Origin: CATQHD01 sp965243165
Lineage (GTDB): Bacteria > Actinomycetota > Acidimicrobiia > Spongiisociales > Spongiisociaceae
Direction of reading: 5' to 3'
Assembly (NCBI GenBank): GCA_965243165.1
Contig: OZ251535.1
Coordinates: 2,046,001 to 2,110,000, forward strand
Length of the DNA: 64,000 nucleotides
Positions 26,425 through 34,292 of the stretch are shown here, one piece after another; position 1 is the stretch's first letter, and every line of letters begins with the position of its first letter. A program made the position numbers and the translations under genes. The notes under the pieces were generated by a model, which was not told the origin of the DNA, made no database searches, and saw only the letters and a program-made list of their open reading frames with translations.

Positions 26425-27381
26425 GTGACCATGACCAACACCGACCTTCTTGATGTCAGATCGAAAGCCAAACGAGCAAAGCGGCGCCGTCAGGCCGCCT
26501 ACATCATCTATCTGACTCTGGGAATTCTGCTTTTTTTGACGGTATGGCAGGTGCTGTCTCTTGAGTTCTCACCCTTCTTCTACGACATACCGCCGTTGGT
26601 TGACACCGTTCTCCACTTCTGGGAGAACCTTGGTTTCAGCAGGCAGATGAAACAAGACTTCGTCCATGCCTGCCCCGGCTTGACGGACCCCAACTTGCCG
26701 CTAGGAGAAAGAATCCCCATCAGCCAGTTGCCAGATCGTTGCTTCGGGTACGCCCGGCATTTGGTCGAAACCACCCGCAATATCCTGATTGGGGCCGCCC
26801 TAGGAACCATCTTCGGGTTGTCGATCGGTTTGGGAAGCCTGGTGTTTCCCAAGATCTCCCAAATATTCACCCCCGTAGCTTCCTTCTTTGGAACCGCCCC
26901 GATCTTCATCGCCGCACCTTTCTTCGTGATTTGGTTCGGCGTTGAAATCCCTTTGCTGACCACCATCGGACTGGTAACCTTCTATACTACTTTGCTCATG
27001 TACTTTTTCAGCCGGAGGGCAGCAGAGAACATCTCGGTGGGAATCGTTGAGTCGGCGTTCACCCTAGGCGGGTCACCCCCGTCTATCTTCCGCTGGGTGT
27101 ACCTGCCGGGTACCCTACCCGAGATAGCTGGAGGCTTCAGGATCGCCCTGGCTGGTGCCTGGGGGCTCGGCGTCTTGGTGGAGGTGTTGGGAATCCAGGT
27201 AGGAGGAGGACACCTCATCGATATTTGGAGATACCGCATCGGCCTCCCGGAAGCTCCGTCCGCGTTAGTGGCATTGATCATGTTCTTCGGGATGCTGGCC
27301 GTAGTGGTAGACGGCATACTGGTTGTGGTCATTCGCTTCATGACCAGATGGTCTGAGGCCGGAAACCGGCTAGGGCTGTGA
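26425..27381 (+). CDS. ABC transporter permease (NitT/TauT-like), first of two
   Basis: The protein is 318 residues from GTG 26425, 11 bases after AAGGAG (ATG 26431 is the alternative). A basic N-terminus precedes TM1 (AAYIIYLTLGILLFLTVWQVL). An external segment with two Cys (HACPGLTDPNLPLGERIPISQLPDRCFG) follows. The BPD_transp_1 core contains NILIGAALGTIFGLSIGLG and the coupling loop ISVGIVESAFTLGGSPPSIFRWVYLPGTLPEIAGGFRIALAGAW. This is the SsuC/TauC/NrtB pattern. The Cys-containing external loop is longer than usual. It likely pairs with the permease at 29011 as a heterodimer. Confidence 0.88.
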   Translation: MTMTNTDLLDVRSKAKRAKRRRQAAYIIYLTLGILLFLTVWQVLSLEFSPFFYDIPPLVDTVLHFWENLGFSRQMKQDFVHACPGLTDPNLPLGERIPISQLPDRCFGYARHLVETTRNILIGAALGTIFGLSIGLGSLVFPKISQIFTPVASFFGTAPIFIAAPFFVIWFGVEIPLLTTIGLVTFYTTLLMYFFSRRAAENISVGIVESAFTLGGSPPSIFRWVYLPGTLPEIAGGFRIALAGAWGLGVLVEVLGIQVGGGHLIDIWRYRIGLPEAPSALVALIMFFGMLAVVVDGILVVVIRFMTRWSEAGNRLGL

Positions 27382-27398
27382 GCAAGGAGGAAACATCC

Positions 27399-28175
27399 AT
27401 GTCGAAAGTCGTCAGCTTCGAAGGTCTGTGGTGTGTATTCGAACACCGCTCCGGCCAATTGGTAAACGCCCTCCAGGATGTTGATTTCCAGGTAAAAAGC
27501 GGCGAGTTCGTGTGCGTTGTAGGACGGTCCGGGCACGGCAAGACCACCTTGTTGCGGGTGCTGGCCGGGTTGCAACCTCCCACAGCAGGGCATATCAAGT
27601 TGGGAAACAAATTGGTGGAAGGACCAGGTGCCGATCGGGCGATGGTCTTCCAGCAGGATACAGTGTTCCCCTGGCTCAATGTTCGCAAGAATGTAGAGTT
27701 TGGCCTTAGGGCCTTGAAGTCTCCAGAGGAAGAACGGAAGAAGACAACCGCCCATTGGCTGGAAGCAGTGGGGCTGACCGAATTTGCCGACTCTTGGCCC
27801 CGGGAGCTCTCGGGAGGCATGAGAAAGCGAGTGGCGTTGGCGTCAGCAATGGCGGTAGGTTCGGACGTAATCCTTATGGATGAACCGTTCGGATCGCTTG
27901 ACTACTTTACTCGTCGCAATCTGCACGATGTCCTCCTTGACCTGTGGCGTGAAACTCGTAAGACCATATTCTTCGTTACCCACGACATAGAAGAGGCTTT
28001 GATCCTGGCCGACCGAGTCATCCTGCTAGCCGAAGGAAGGCTGGTAGACGACATCCCGGTTGAATTGGCCCGTCCCCGTGATGAAGACATAAGAGCCAGT
28101 GCTGAGGCGGTGGAAATCACCAAGGTGATCCTGGCTCATTTGGGTATCACCGAAGAAGAAGCGACCAAGGTATGA
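27399..28175 (+). CDS. ABC transporter ATP-binding protein (SsuB/TauB/NrtD-like)
   Basis: The protein is 258 residues from ATG 27399, which has AAGGAGG 9 bases upstream. A GTG at 27378 would overlap the previous stop but lacks that site. Motifs: Walker A GRSGHGKTT, Q-loop MVFQQDTVFPWL, signature LSGGM followed by RKRVALASAMAV, Walker B VILMDEPFGSLD and switch VTHDIEEAL. The signature has Met in place of the usual Gln, as in many TauB/SsuB proteins. It energises the two permeases of this operon. The stop overlaps the next ATG (ATGA). Confidence 0.92.
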   Translation: MSKVVSFEGLWCVFEHRSGQLVNALQDVDFQVKSGEFVCVVGRSGHGKTTLLRVLAGLQPPTAGHIKLGNKLVEGPGADRAMVFQQDTVFPWLNVRKNVEFGLRALKSPEEERKKTTAHWLEAVGLTEFADSWPRELSGGMRKRVALASAMAVGSDVILMDEPFGSLDYFTRRNLHDVLLDLWRETRKTIFFVTHDIEEALILADRVILLAEGRLVDDIPVELARPRDEDIRASAEAVEITKVILAHLGITEEEATKV

Positions 28176-28975
28176 ACCGGGCAAAGTATCTCCGCAGGCT
28201 TTTCTGGATCGGGTGGATCGCTTGGTTCTTTGCCTCCCTCATACTACTGAGGCAATTACCTGCGCTAGAAAACTTGGTGTTGTGGGAAGTGTTGTCCAGC
28301 ACTGTGAACTGGAACTCCGAAGGAAATGTATTGTTCATTACTTGGTACTTCTTGATTTGGTGGGCCGTCCTCATATTGATATGGCCGCTGTTGTTTCGTC
28401 CAATTCAGTTCACCAAAATCTTAAAGTCAATATTTCAAGGGATCCCAAAACTCTCTTATGACTTGGCAATAGCCCTAGTCTTCTTAGCCGTCTTAGGCAT
28501 CTGGCTAGCTGGCTTTGTTCTGCTGATGATCCCTGTCTTAGCCGCTCTAGTAATCTGGTTTACTGGCTTTGTTCTGCTGATGATCCCTGTCTTAGCCGCT
28601 CTAGTAATCTGGTGGGATGGCTTTGTCCTGTTGATGATTCCTGCCATAGTTATCGTCTTAAGTGCTTGGTTGATTCTATTTATTCTTCACACACTCTTAT
28701 TTAGGTGGATCCGACCAGTTAACACTATCAGCAAAGGTCTCAAGGCTTTGCAGAAATCCATAGTATGGGTATGGCATGAAGGACTAGAATTGCTGTTACC
28801 CTTGTGGAGATTTGTAGTCCAGCAATTCTCGGAGGGAATAATAAATCTATTACCTTTATGGAGGTTTATAGTCAGGCATTGGCACGGAGTGCTATCAGTC
28901 CTAGAACCATTAAGTAGTGTGTTGTCCACGTTGGGGATAGGTACCGGACCGTCGGATCGCAAAACCCCACTCTAA
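28172..28975 (+). CDS. Unrecognised polytopic membrane protein inside the ABC operon
   Basis: I do not recognise this 267-residue protein. It is almost all hydrophobic, with about six TM helices. The centre holds a near-exact duplication, GFVLLMIPVLAALVIW twice, then a third, diverged GFVLLMIPAIVIVL. Nearer the C-terminus LLPLWRFVV and LLPLWRFIV form a second duplicated motif in amphipathic Trp/Arg-rich segments. It starts in a 4-base overlap with the ATPase stop and ends 35 bases before the second permease, so it is translated as part of the transporter. Base composition is AT-richer than its neighbours. It could be an accessory membrane subunit or regulator, but no function can be assigned. 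Confidence 0.75.
   Translation: MNRAKYLRRLFWIGWIAWFFASLILLRQLPALENLVLWEVLSSTVNWNSEGNVLFITWYFLIWWAVLILIWPLLFRPIQFTKILKSIFQGIPKLSYDLAIALVFLAVLGIWLAGFVLLMIPVLAALVIWFTGFVLLMIPVLAALVIWWDGFVLLMIPAIVIVLSAWLILFILHTLLFRWIRPVNTISKGLKALQKSIVWVWHEGLELLLPLWRFVVQQFSEGIINLLPLWRFIVRHWHGVLSVLEPLSSVLSTLGIGTGPSDRKTPL
28511..28640 (+). repeat. 54-bp in-frame tandem repeat (two copies plus a partial third)
   Basis: The unit beginning GGCTTTGTTCTGCTGATGAT starts at 28511, 28565 and 28619. The first two copies are nearly identical and the third has diverged. Each encodes one hydrophobic helix of 18 residues, so the protein has gained TM segments by recent tandem duplication. Confidence 0.9.
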
Positions 28976-29010
28976 TTAACTGAGTAGGGAATCAAGAAGG
29001 GAGCGACACC

Positions 29011-30102
29011 ATGGAAGACTACATCATAGAGACCCAACCTCGGCGACATTCGCGTTTGCTGACAGCCGTGCGCAAAAATAAGTTGTTTTTTATAACCTGG
29101 GCGGTGTTGCTGGTAGGTTGGCAGGTGGCATCTTATCTGGTGCCTATTCTTGTACCGGGTAACTTCGAGCACCCTCTGGTTCCTGGCTGGGAATACGTTT
29201 TCAGCGAAAGCTTATTCAGATTATCAGGCGGCTGGCACTTACCTGGCGGCTTCCCCTTGGGGGGCTGGACATTGCCGGATTGGCTGGGTTTTACCCTGCC
29301 GGACTGGTTGGGCGGGTTTACTCTGAGGAACCTGCCTGGAATTACCTTTGATGTTGAAAGTTTGGCCCCCTTTGCCGCTGAAGAAGGTGCCGCCTCTAGA
29401 AGCTGGACGGCCGTGTTCTTGGCATTGGGCTTCCACTCCTTCCAGACGCTCCTCCGTCTGGTGTTGGGGCTGGCTCTCGGCTTGGCGGCTGGTCTGGCCA
29501 CCGGCCTGGCCATCCCCTACTGGCCCGCCCTGCGCCAGACCTCTTGGGTACCCTTCAACTTCCTGAGAATGATCCCTCTCCTGGCAGCAATCCCTTGGGC
29601 TCAGTTCGCGCTGGGCGTAGACCTTCGGGCTACCACACTGTTCATCGGCTTCGGCGTATGGGTGACGCTGGTGGTGGCCACCATGAACTCGGTTGCCAAC
29701 GTACCCGACCGGTATATCGAGAGCGCCCGCACCTTAGGAGCCTCCCGACCCTACACCTACTTCAAGGTGATCATTCCGGGTTCTATGCCCGAGTTGCGCA
29801 CTGCCCTGTTGCTCTCAGCCGGCCTCAGCTGGTCCCTCACCATTGCCGCCGAATTCCTGGGTTTCACCACCGGACTCGGGCACATGGCCAACGCGGCGGT
29901 GGACGAAGCGAACACCGGTCGGCTTTTGATAGTAGCGGTAGTGGTGGCTTTCTACTCGTTGCTGACCTTCTACTTCCTCAACCAGGGGTTCAACAAGTTG
30001 GTCAGCTGGATGCCTCAACAGGCAGGCCAGACCGACATCTCCAAGGTTGCGGGTGCGGCCGGAGCGGCCCGGGTGGACGCCAGCGGTCAGCAGGGCAGTT
30101 GA
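29011..30102 (+). CDS. ABC transporter permease (NitT/TauT-like), second of two
   Basis: This 363-residue permease starts at ATG 29011, preceded by GAAGGGAG. After TM1 comes a long external, Trp/Gly/Pro-rich segment with an internal repeat (PGGFPLGGWTLPDWLGFTLPDWLGGFTLRNLPG). The core TM domain follows, with the coupling loop RYIESARTLGASRPYTYFKVIIPGSMPELRTALLLSAGLSW. The last helix is followed by a short cytoplasmic tail. The external segment is absent from standard SsuC/TauC proteins and may contact the stalked binding protein. It likely dimerises with the permease at 26425. Confidence 0.88.
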   Translation: MEDYIIETQPRRHSRLLTAVRKNKLFFITWAVLLVGWQVASYLVPILVPGNFEHPLVPGWEYVFSESLFRLSGGWHLPGGFPLGGWTLPDWLGFTLPDWLGGFTLRNLPGITFDVESLAPFAAEEGAASRSWTAVFLALGFHSFQTLLRLVLGLALGLAAGLATGLAIPYWPALRQTSWVPFNFLRMIPLLAAIPWAQFALGVDLRATTLFIGFGVWVTLVVATMNSVANVPDRYIESARTLGASRPYTYFKVIIPGSMPELRTALLLSAGLSWSLTIAAEFLGFTTGLGHMANAAVDEANTGRLLIVAVVVAFYSLLTFYFLNQGFNKLVSWMPQQAGQTDISKVAGAAGAARVDASGQQGS

Positions 30103-30281
30103 TGGACAATTTCAAGGAGACAGCCGGTTATCCCCCAACCTGAACGGGGAGTTGCCGCCGCCGTCCTTGAAGTTGCCCGTATAAGCCGAGGCGCAGCAAA
30201 CGAAGCCGTGGTCGAGGTTGGACGCCGGATCGGGGCCACCTGCCGCCCAGGGACGTCGCCGGTACCAGGGTCGGTGACCAC

Positions 30282-31196
30282 ATGATGCTCGGCGTGGTGT
30301 TCGGGGTGATCACGGCGGTCACGCTTGGTGTCAACAACCTGCTCACCGCAGTGGTGGCCCGGCGGTTCGGGGTGCTTCGCTCCACCAACATCACCCTGGC
30401 CTTGGCCTTTGTGGTAATGCTCGCCTGGCCGCTCCTCATCGGCGTGCCTTACGAGATCACCGGCGGCCAGATCCTCCTGTTGGGTTTGCTGGGCGCCGCC
30501 GCCGCCTCGTCTTTCCTGGGGAGCTACATGGCGCTGCGCCTCGGCCCGGTCTCGGTGGTGAGCCCCATCACGGCGCTGTCGGGGGCCGTAACCGTGCTCT
30601 ACTCCTATTGGCTGCTGGCGGAGCGTCCCAGCGCCGTGCAGTGGATCGGCATTCCCATCGCCGCGGCGGGGGCGGTGCTGGCTTCCCTGGTGATCGCACG
30701 CGGCGAAAAAATACGGTGGGTCACCTTGGGCCCGGTCTTCGCCCTAGCGGCGGTGATGGTGGGTTCCCTCTCCAACGCCGGCCTGAAGATCCCCATCCGA
30801 GACGGTCTCGACTCGAACTGGAACGTCATCACCCAGCGCTTCTACACCGTGGCCTACATCTTCCTGCTGTTCGTGGTCATCTCCCGCCTGACGCAACGGC
30901 GGCTCGAGCAAGGAAGAGACGCCCCGATGCAAGCCTGGGAAGGCGGCCGGGCAAAGATCACCTGGAAGAACGGATGGCTGCTGGGCGTGGTCGGCCTCAT
31001 CGACGCCGTCTCGTTCATCTCATTCGGATACGGTCTGGCCTACGCCCCCGCCTGGCTGATCGGGATCCTCTCCCAGAGCGGCCGGGTGATAGCCATAGTC
31101 GGCGGCGTGATATTCTTCCACGAACGCCTCCGCCGCCTGCAGTGGGCCGGAGTCGGCTTGGTGGGCGTCGGCCTAGCAATGTCTATCGCCGGTTGA
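30282..31196 (+). CDS. DMT-superfamily (EamA-type) transporter
   Basis: This is a 304-residue membrane protein with ten predicted TM helices in two EamA halves. The first half ends with VVSPITALSGAVTVLYSYWLLAERPSAVQWIGIPIAAAGAVL and the second with WLIGILSQSGRVIAIVGGVIFFHERLRRLQWAGVGLVGVGLAM. Both are the conserved end-of-domain motifs of drug/metabolite exporters. The substrate is unknown. It follows the ABC operon after a 179-base gap with no visible gene, so it may be a separate unit. Confidence 0.88.
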   Translation: MMLGVVFGVITAVTLGVNNLLTAVVARRFGVLRSTNITLALAFVVMLAWPLLIGVPYEITGGQILLLGLLGAAAASSFLGSYMALRLGPVSVVSPITALSGAVTVLYSYWLLAERPSAVQWIGIPIAAAGAVLASLVIARGEKIRWVTLGPVFALAAVMVGSLSNAGLKIPIRDGLDSNWNVITQRFYTVAYIFLLFVVISRLTQRRLEQGRDAPMQAWEGGRAKITWKNGWLLGVVGLIDAVSFISFGYGLAYAPAWLIGILSQSGRVIAIVGGVIFFHERLRRLQWAGVGLVGVGLAMSIAG

Positions 31197-31256
31197 GGCT
31201 CGCTCAGGGTCAGGTTCTGATCGAGAGATGAGCTACCTGCCTTCTACCAAGCACCT

Positions 31257-32097
31257 TCATCTGGAAAGCTGGGCTATGAGCTTCTTCTCGTTGAGATTTT
31301 CCTTGCGCACCCGCAGATCAAGATATACGACAGCCGTGAAGGAGGAAAACAACGGAATCATCACCAAGCTGACAGCTGTCTGCGCAAGGTAGAACACAAA
31401 ATCAGCGGCGGTCCCTAATAGACCGTAGATCGGGAATAAAAGGACCAGCCACATGATCCAATATCCGATGAAACAAGCAACGAAGAATACCAACCCCACC
31501 CATAACAACCTCCACCGCTCACCGGAAACCAGACGCCATGAACGGCCGAGGCTAGCAATTGGACCAATCCTCTCAACCATCAGCGATGCGCCGAACCAAT
31601 GCAAGGAGACTGCTAAAAAGATCATCCAAATGATACTCACCAAACCCAAGAAATTTCACAAAACCATCCGAAGGCGAGGACACCAAGACCGACGGGATGA
31701 TCCCCGGAACAGCCCACAGAAGGCCTATGAGGATGATCGCCGCTAACAACAGCAAAATCTTATGAATCCCGACCCGCGTAGCATTTCGCCAGCTGGCAGG
31801 AAGGTTTGCATAGGCACCAACGGCCTCCAAGATAGCGGTGATACCCGCCACTGGAATCAAACCCAAAAACCCGAACACTCCTATCAAACCCAAGGTGTTT
31901 CCACAGACCCCTTGCGTAGTAACTTCCATAGCAACTGGGTCAACCCCGCAGTCTCCCGTCAGAATGAGAACGATCGGTATCATCAGGAATGCCAGAGTGA
32001 TCATCATCATTGAGACAAAGCGTCGACCGTAGACAATGAAGGTGTGAGCGAATACCCCACCGATGCCGAGCGGTCGTCCCAGCCGAAGTTGAGCCAT
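31257..32097 (-). pseudogene. Polytopic membrane protein split by a single frameshift
   Basis: Reading from ATG 32097 (MAQLRLGRPLGIGGVFAHTF), the frame runs through several TM helices to SDGFVKFLG. It then continues one base out of phase as LVSIIWMIFLAVSLHWFGASLMVERIGPIASLGRSWRLVSGERW, and ends KLIAQLSR. The joined product would be about 280 residues with six or so TM helices. The break lies at a GGGTTTGG run near 31640: removing one T restores the frame. It is either a recent inactivation or a sequencing error. Glycerophosphodiester-phosphodiesterase membrane-domain-like proteins are the closest type I can suggest. Function unknown. Confidence 0.6.
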
Positions 32098-32159
32098 GAC
32101 ATGAGTATAACAGAAACCATCTGCCCCCCGCAGACAGCGGCAGAATGTAATGGCTGACC

Positions 32160-32495
32160 ATGTGGGGTGAGCTGCCGCACCTCGGTAAGGGCTCTGGTCT
32201 GCCCGCGGTACCTCGCCACAGATCCAAACGTTGTGCCGCCTCAACCCCCTGGATGGTCTTCATCAGGCTGTGAACCAAGAAGCGCCCCGGGCCCCGCAAC
32301 ACCCGAACGGCCTGAACCACTTCCACTGGGGGGCCGCTCCGCCAGCGGTGTTCGTCCATTCCCAACCGCTCCCCCGCCAGGCCGCTGGCCTGGGCCTTGG
32401 CCATCGGCCCGCCATCTCCAGATGGCTTTCATCGCCGTGTACCAGTTGAACCCCCCACCCCCGAGACGCCGCAACACACCCGTCTTCCCCCACCT
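32160..32495 (-). pseudogene. Badly decayed ISL3 transposase fragment
   Basis: Short pieces in shifting frames match the divergent ISL3 lineage at 23186-24290, notably LGMDEHRWRSGP against LGMDEHRWRSCP, WTNTAGG, and RALTEVRQ. Nothing beyond about 120 codons survives and no ends are visible. Confidence 0.55.
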
Positions 32496-32808
32496 GGGGG
32501 GTGCTTGGTTGGTGAGGGCCTTCCTGGTTGAGTCAGGGTGAATTGTCCTCGACTCGAAGGGAAAGCCCTCATGGGACATGTTAGCCTGAATCCGCCGTTT
32601 TGGTTTGGGGTGGGGGTGATTTGGGGTTGATGGGTGGTTTCGGGGTGGTTTGGGGGTGTTTCTGAGATGGTTTCGGATGGTCGAGGGATGGTTCAAGCCG
32701 GCTGGGGCCGGTTTCGGGGTCCTTGGGCGGCGGGGGGCGGGTCGGGGCGTGTGCGATTCAGGTGGGTGTCCTGAATTCGAAAAGCAGGAAGCCGCAGGTT
32801 GCCGGGGG
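32496..32808. other. Intergenic stretch without a gene
   Basis: I see no gene here. The stretch 32595-32700 is unusually G/T-rich on the plus strand, with repeated GGTTTGGGG-like words (GGTTTGGGGTGGGGGTGATT, GGGTGGTTTCGGGGTGG). This is a simple-sequence bias that could form G-rich secondary structure. It separates the ISL3 fragment from the IS1380 remnant. Confidence 0.4.
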
Positions 32809-33705
32809 TCAGGAGAGCATCGGCAGGCTGCGGATGCCGGCGATGGTCCGTTCGTAGAGGCGGGCCCAGCGCCACCGGGCGGGGAGGCGGAGCAGAAGAC
32901 GGCCGCTGTGGTTGACGACCCGCCCCGGGATGCCGAACAGCTGGTTCCGGATGGTGCGGCCCACGGTGAGCTTCCCCGGCGGGCTGCCGCTGTGATGGGC
33001 TATCCACCGACAGAAGTTATGAGCCAGCACCGCGCCGCCCAGCCAGGCGGCATTGGCTGGGAAGCGCCCGGACGGGAGATGAGCCAGGCCGTTGTCTTTG
33101 AGGTCCCGGACGGCGAGCTCCACCGAAGCATGACCGCGGTGGTATTCGTCGGCTTCAACCGCGGAAACCTCGCTGTTGCTGGTTGCGAAGGGGTGGTACC
33201 GCCAGTTGGGCCAGAACTCAGCCTGCGCTCCCACAAGGCGGGTGCGGCGGACGACCAGCCGCAACGGAGGCCGCCCCCGGGAGCGGAGAACCGTTTCGGC
33301 GACCTGGGCATGCCCGCCCTCGGGGTAACTGATAGACGTCCATTCTTGGTCGGGGATCGCTTCGGCAGCTGCCCTGACGTTCGCACGCAAGGGAATGCTG
33401 ATCGACCAGCCCGCACCCAGGCGGTCCAGTGTTTCAATCAGCCGGTAGGACCAGAACCCGGCGTCGGCCCGGACCGTGATGGGGCCGGAGGCTCCGGCTC
33501 TGCGGACCCGGCGGACGGCCTCGGCGGTGAAATCAACTTGACCCCGCCGGGATCCGCCTCCCCGCAGGCGGGCAGCCACGACCTCGCCGGTGCCCGCCCT
33601 CACTGCCAGCAGCGGGTGATAGCCCCATTGTTTGGTGTGGCCGTAGGCGGCGCCCTGCTTGTTTTTGCCTGACACCTCCCGGACGGTCGAGTCCACATCA
33701 ATGGT
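32809..33705 (-). pseudogene. IS1380-family transposase, N-terminally truncated
   Basis: About 298 codons of an IS1380-type DDE transposase are intact. They begin at TIDVDSTVREVSGKNKQGAAYGH, where the Asp of DVDSTV is the first catalytic residue. VRADAGFWSYRLIETLDRLG (second Asp) and the HASVELAVRDLKDNGLAHLPSG block follow, the latter with the late Glu. The C-terminus NQLFGIPGRVVNHSGRLLLRLPARW is typical. The normal first 120 or so residues are missing. The open frame ends at the join with an IS481 fragment near 33705, so the gene is broken by that junction. Confidence 0.8.
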
Positions 33706-33885
33706 TATTCGCCGACGCCCTCCGCCGGATCGGCGCGGTTCATAAACTCATCCGCCCATACCGGCCCCAGACCAACGGCAAGGTCGAACGCTTCCACCAG
33801 ACCCTCCTGCGGGGGTGGGCCTACAAACGCTCTTACACCAGCAACCCCCCAGCGCCGCCAAGCCCTCCCCGGATTCTAGCTGAGC
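33702..33885 (+). pseudogene. IS481/IS3-type integrase-core fragment
   Basis: The plus strand reads FADALRRIGAVHKLIRPYRP, then QTNGKVERFHQTLLRGWAYKRSYTSN. This is the C-terminal part of the rve domain, including the catalytic Glu of the KVERF motif. One base out of frame it goes on QRRQALPGF, then a stop. Roughly 60 residues remain, with at least two frameshifts. It sits head-on against the truncated IS1380 gene. The following 180 bases to the next promoter hold no recognisable gene. Confidence 0.75.
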
Positions 33886-34032
33886 GTGAGAAGTCGTCCG
33901 GATCCGAGGGGATGGGCTGCGAACCTCCTGCTTGCCGCAGTGGCGGCCTTGGACATCCTGGACGGATTGGTTCCTGTTGAAATCACACGGGTGCCTGGTC
34001 AACGGGTCAATCCACCGGATGTCACACCCGGA

Positions 34033-34041
34033 TGATATGAT
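34033..34041 (+). promoter_or_regulatory. Extended -10 promoter element for the dGTPase operon
   Basis: TGATATGAT contains TGn followed by TATGAT (5 of 6), an extended -10 motif that can work without a good -35; none is evident upstream. The predicted start of transcription lies near 34048, just before AAGGGAAAGGA and the ATG at 34065. Confidence 0.45.
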
Positions 34042-34064
34042 GGCAGGGCAAAGGGAAAGGAACG

Positions 34065-34292
34065 ATGATGGTGGACACACAGGTCACATGGGAGCATCGA
34101 ATGGAACAGGTGTTGGATGCATTCGAGGAGCGGCAGGGGGAAGACCCGCCGTTTGTCGGTTTGTCGGCCGTGCTCGAACACATGAAAGGCTCCGCTCTTG
34201 ATGCCCACGCCATCGGCATCGCAATAGCGCGCCTGGTCTGCGAACGTCGATTGCGGTATGACCTCGACGGTATCCGCTTGATTCCACAATGA
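34065..34292 (+). CDS. Small protein (75 aa) coupled to a dGTPase-like gene
   Basis: I do not recognise this small acidic to neutral helical protein (WEHRMEQVLDAFEERQGEDPPF, then LDAHAIGIAIARLVCERRLRYDLDGIRLIPQ). The C-terminal part resembles a small winged-helix wing, which is a guess. AAGGGAAAGGA precedes the ATG. Its stop overlaps the dGTPase start by 4 bases (ATGA), so the two are translated together. It could be a regulator, a targeting partner or an inhibitor of the nucleotide hydrolase. Confidence 0.7.
   Translation: MMVDTQVTWEHRMEQVLDAFEERQGEDPPFVGLSAVLEHMKGSALDAHAIGIAIARLVCERRLRYDLDGIRLIPQ

Noticed and set aside
32595..32700. G-rich stretch as a possible quadruplex regulator
   Set aside because: It lies between decayed transposase fragments with no gene to regulate; the bias is noted but no function is supported.
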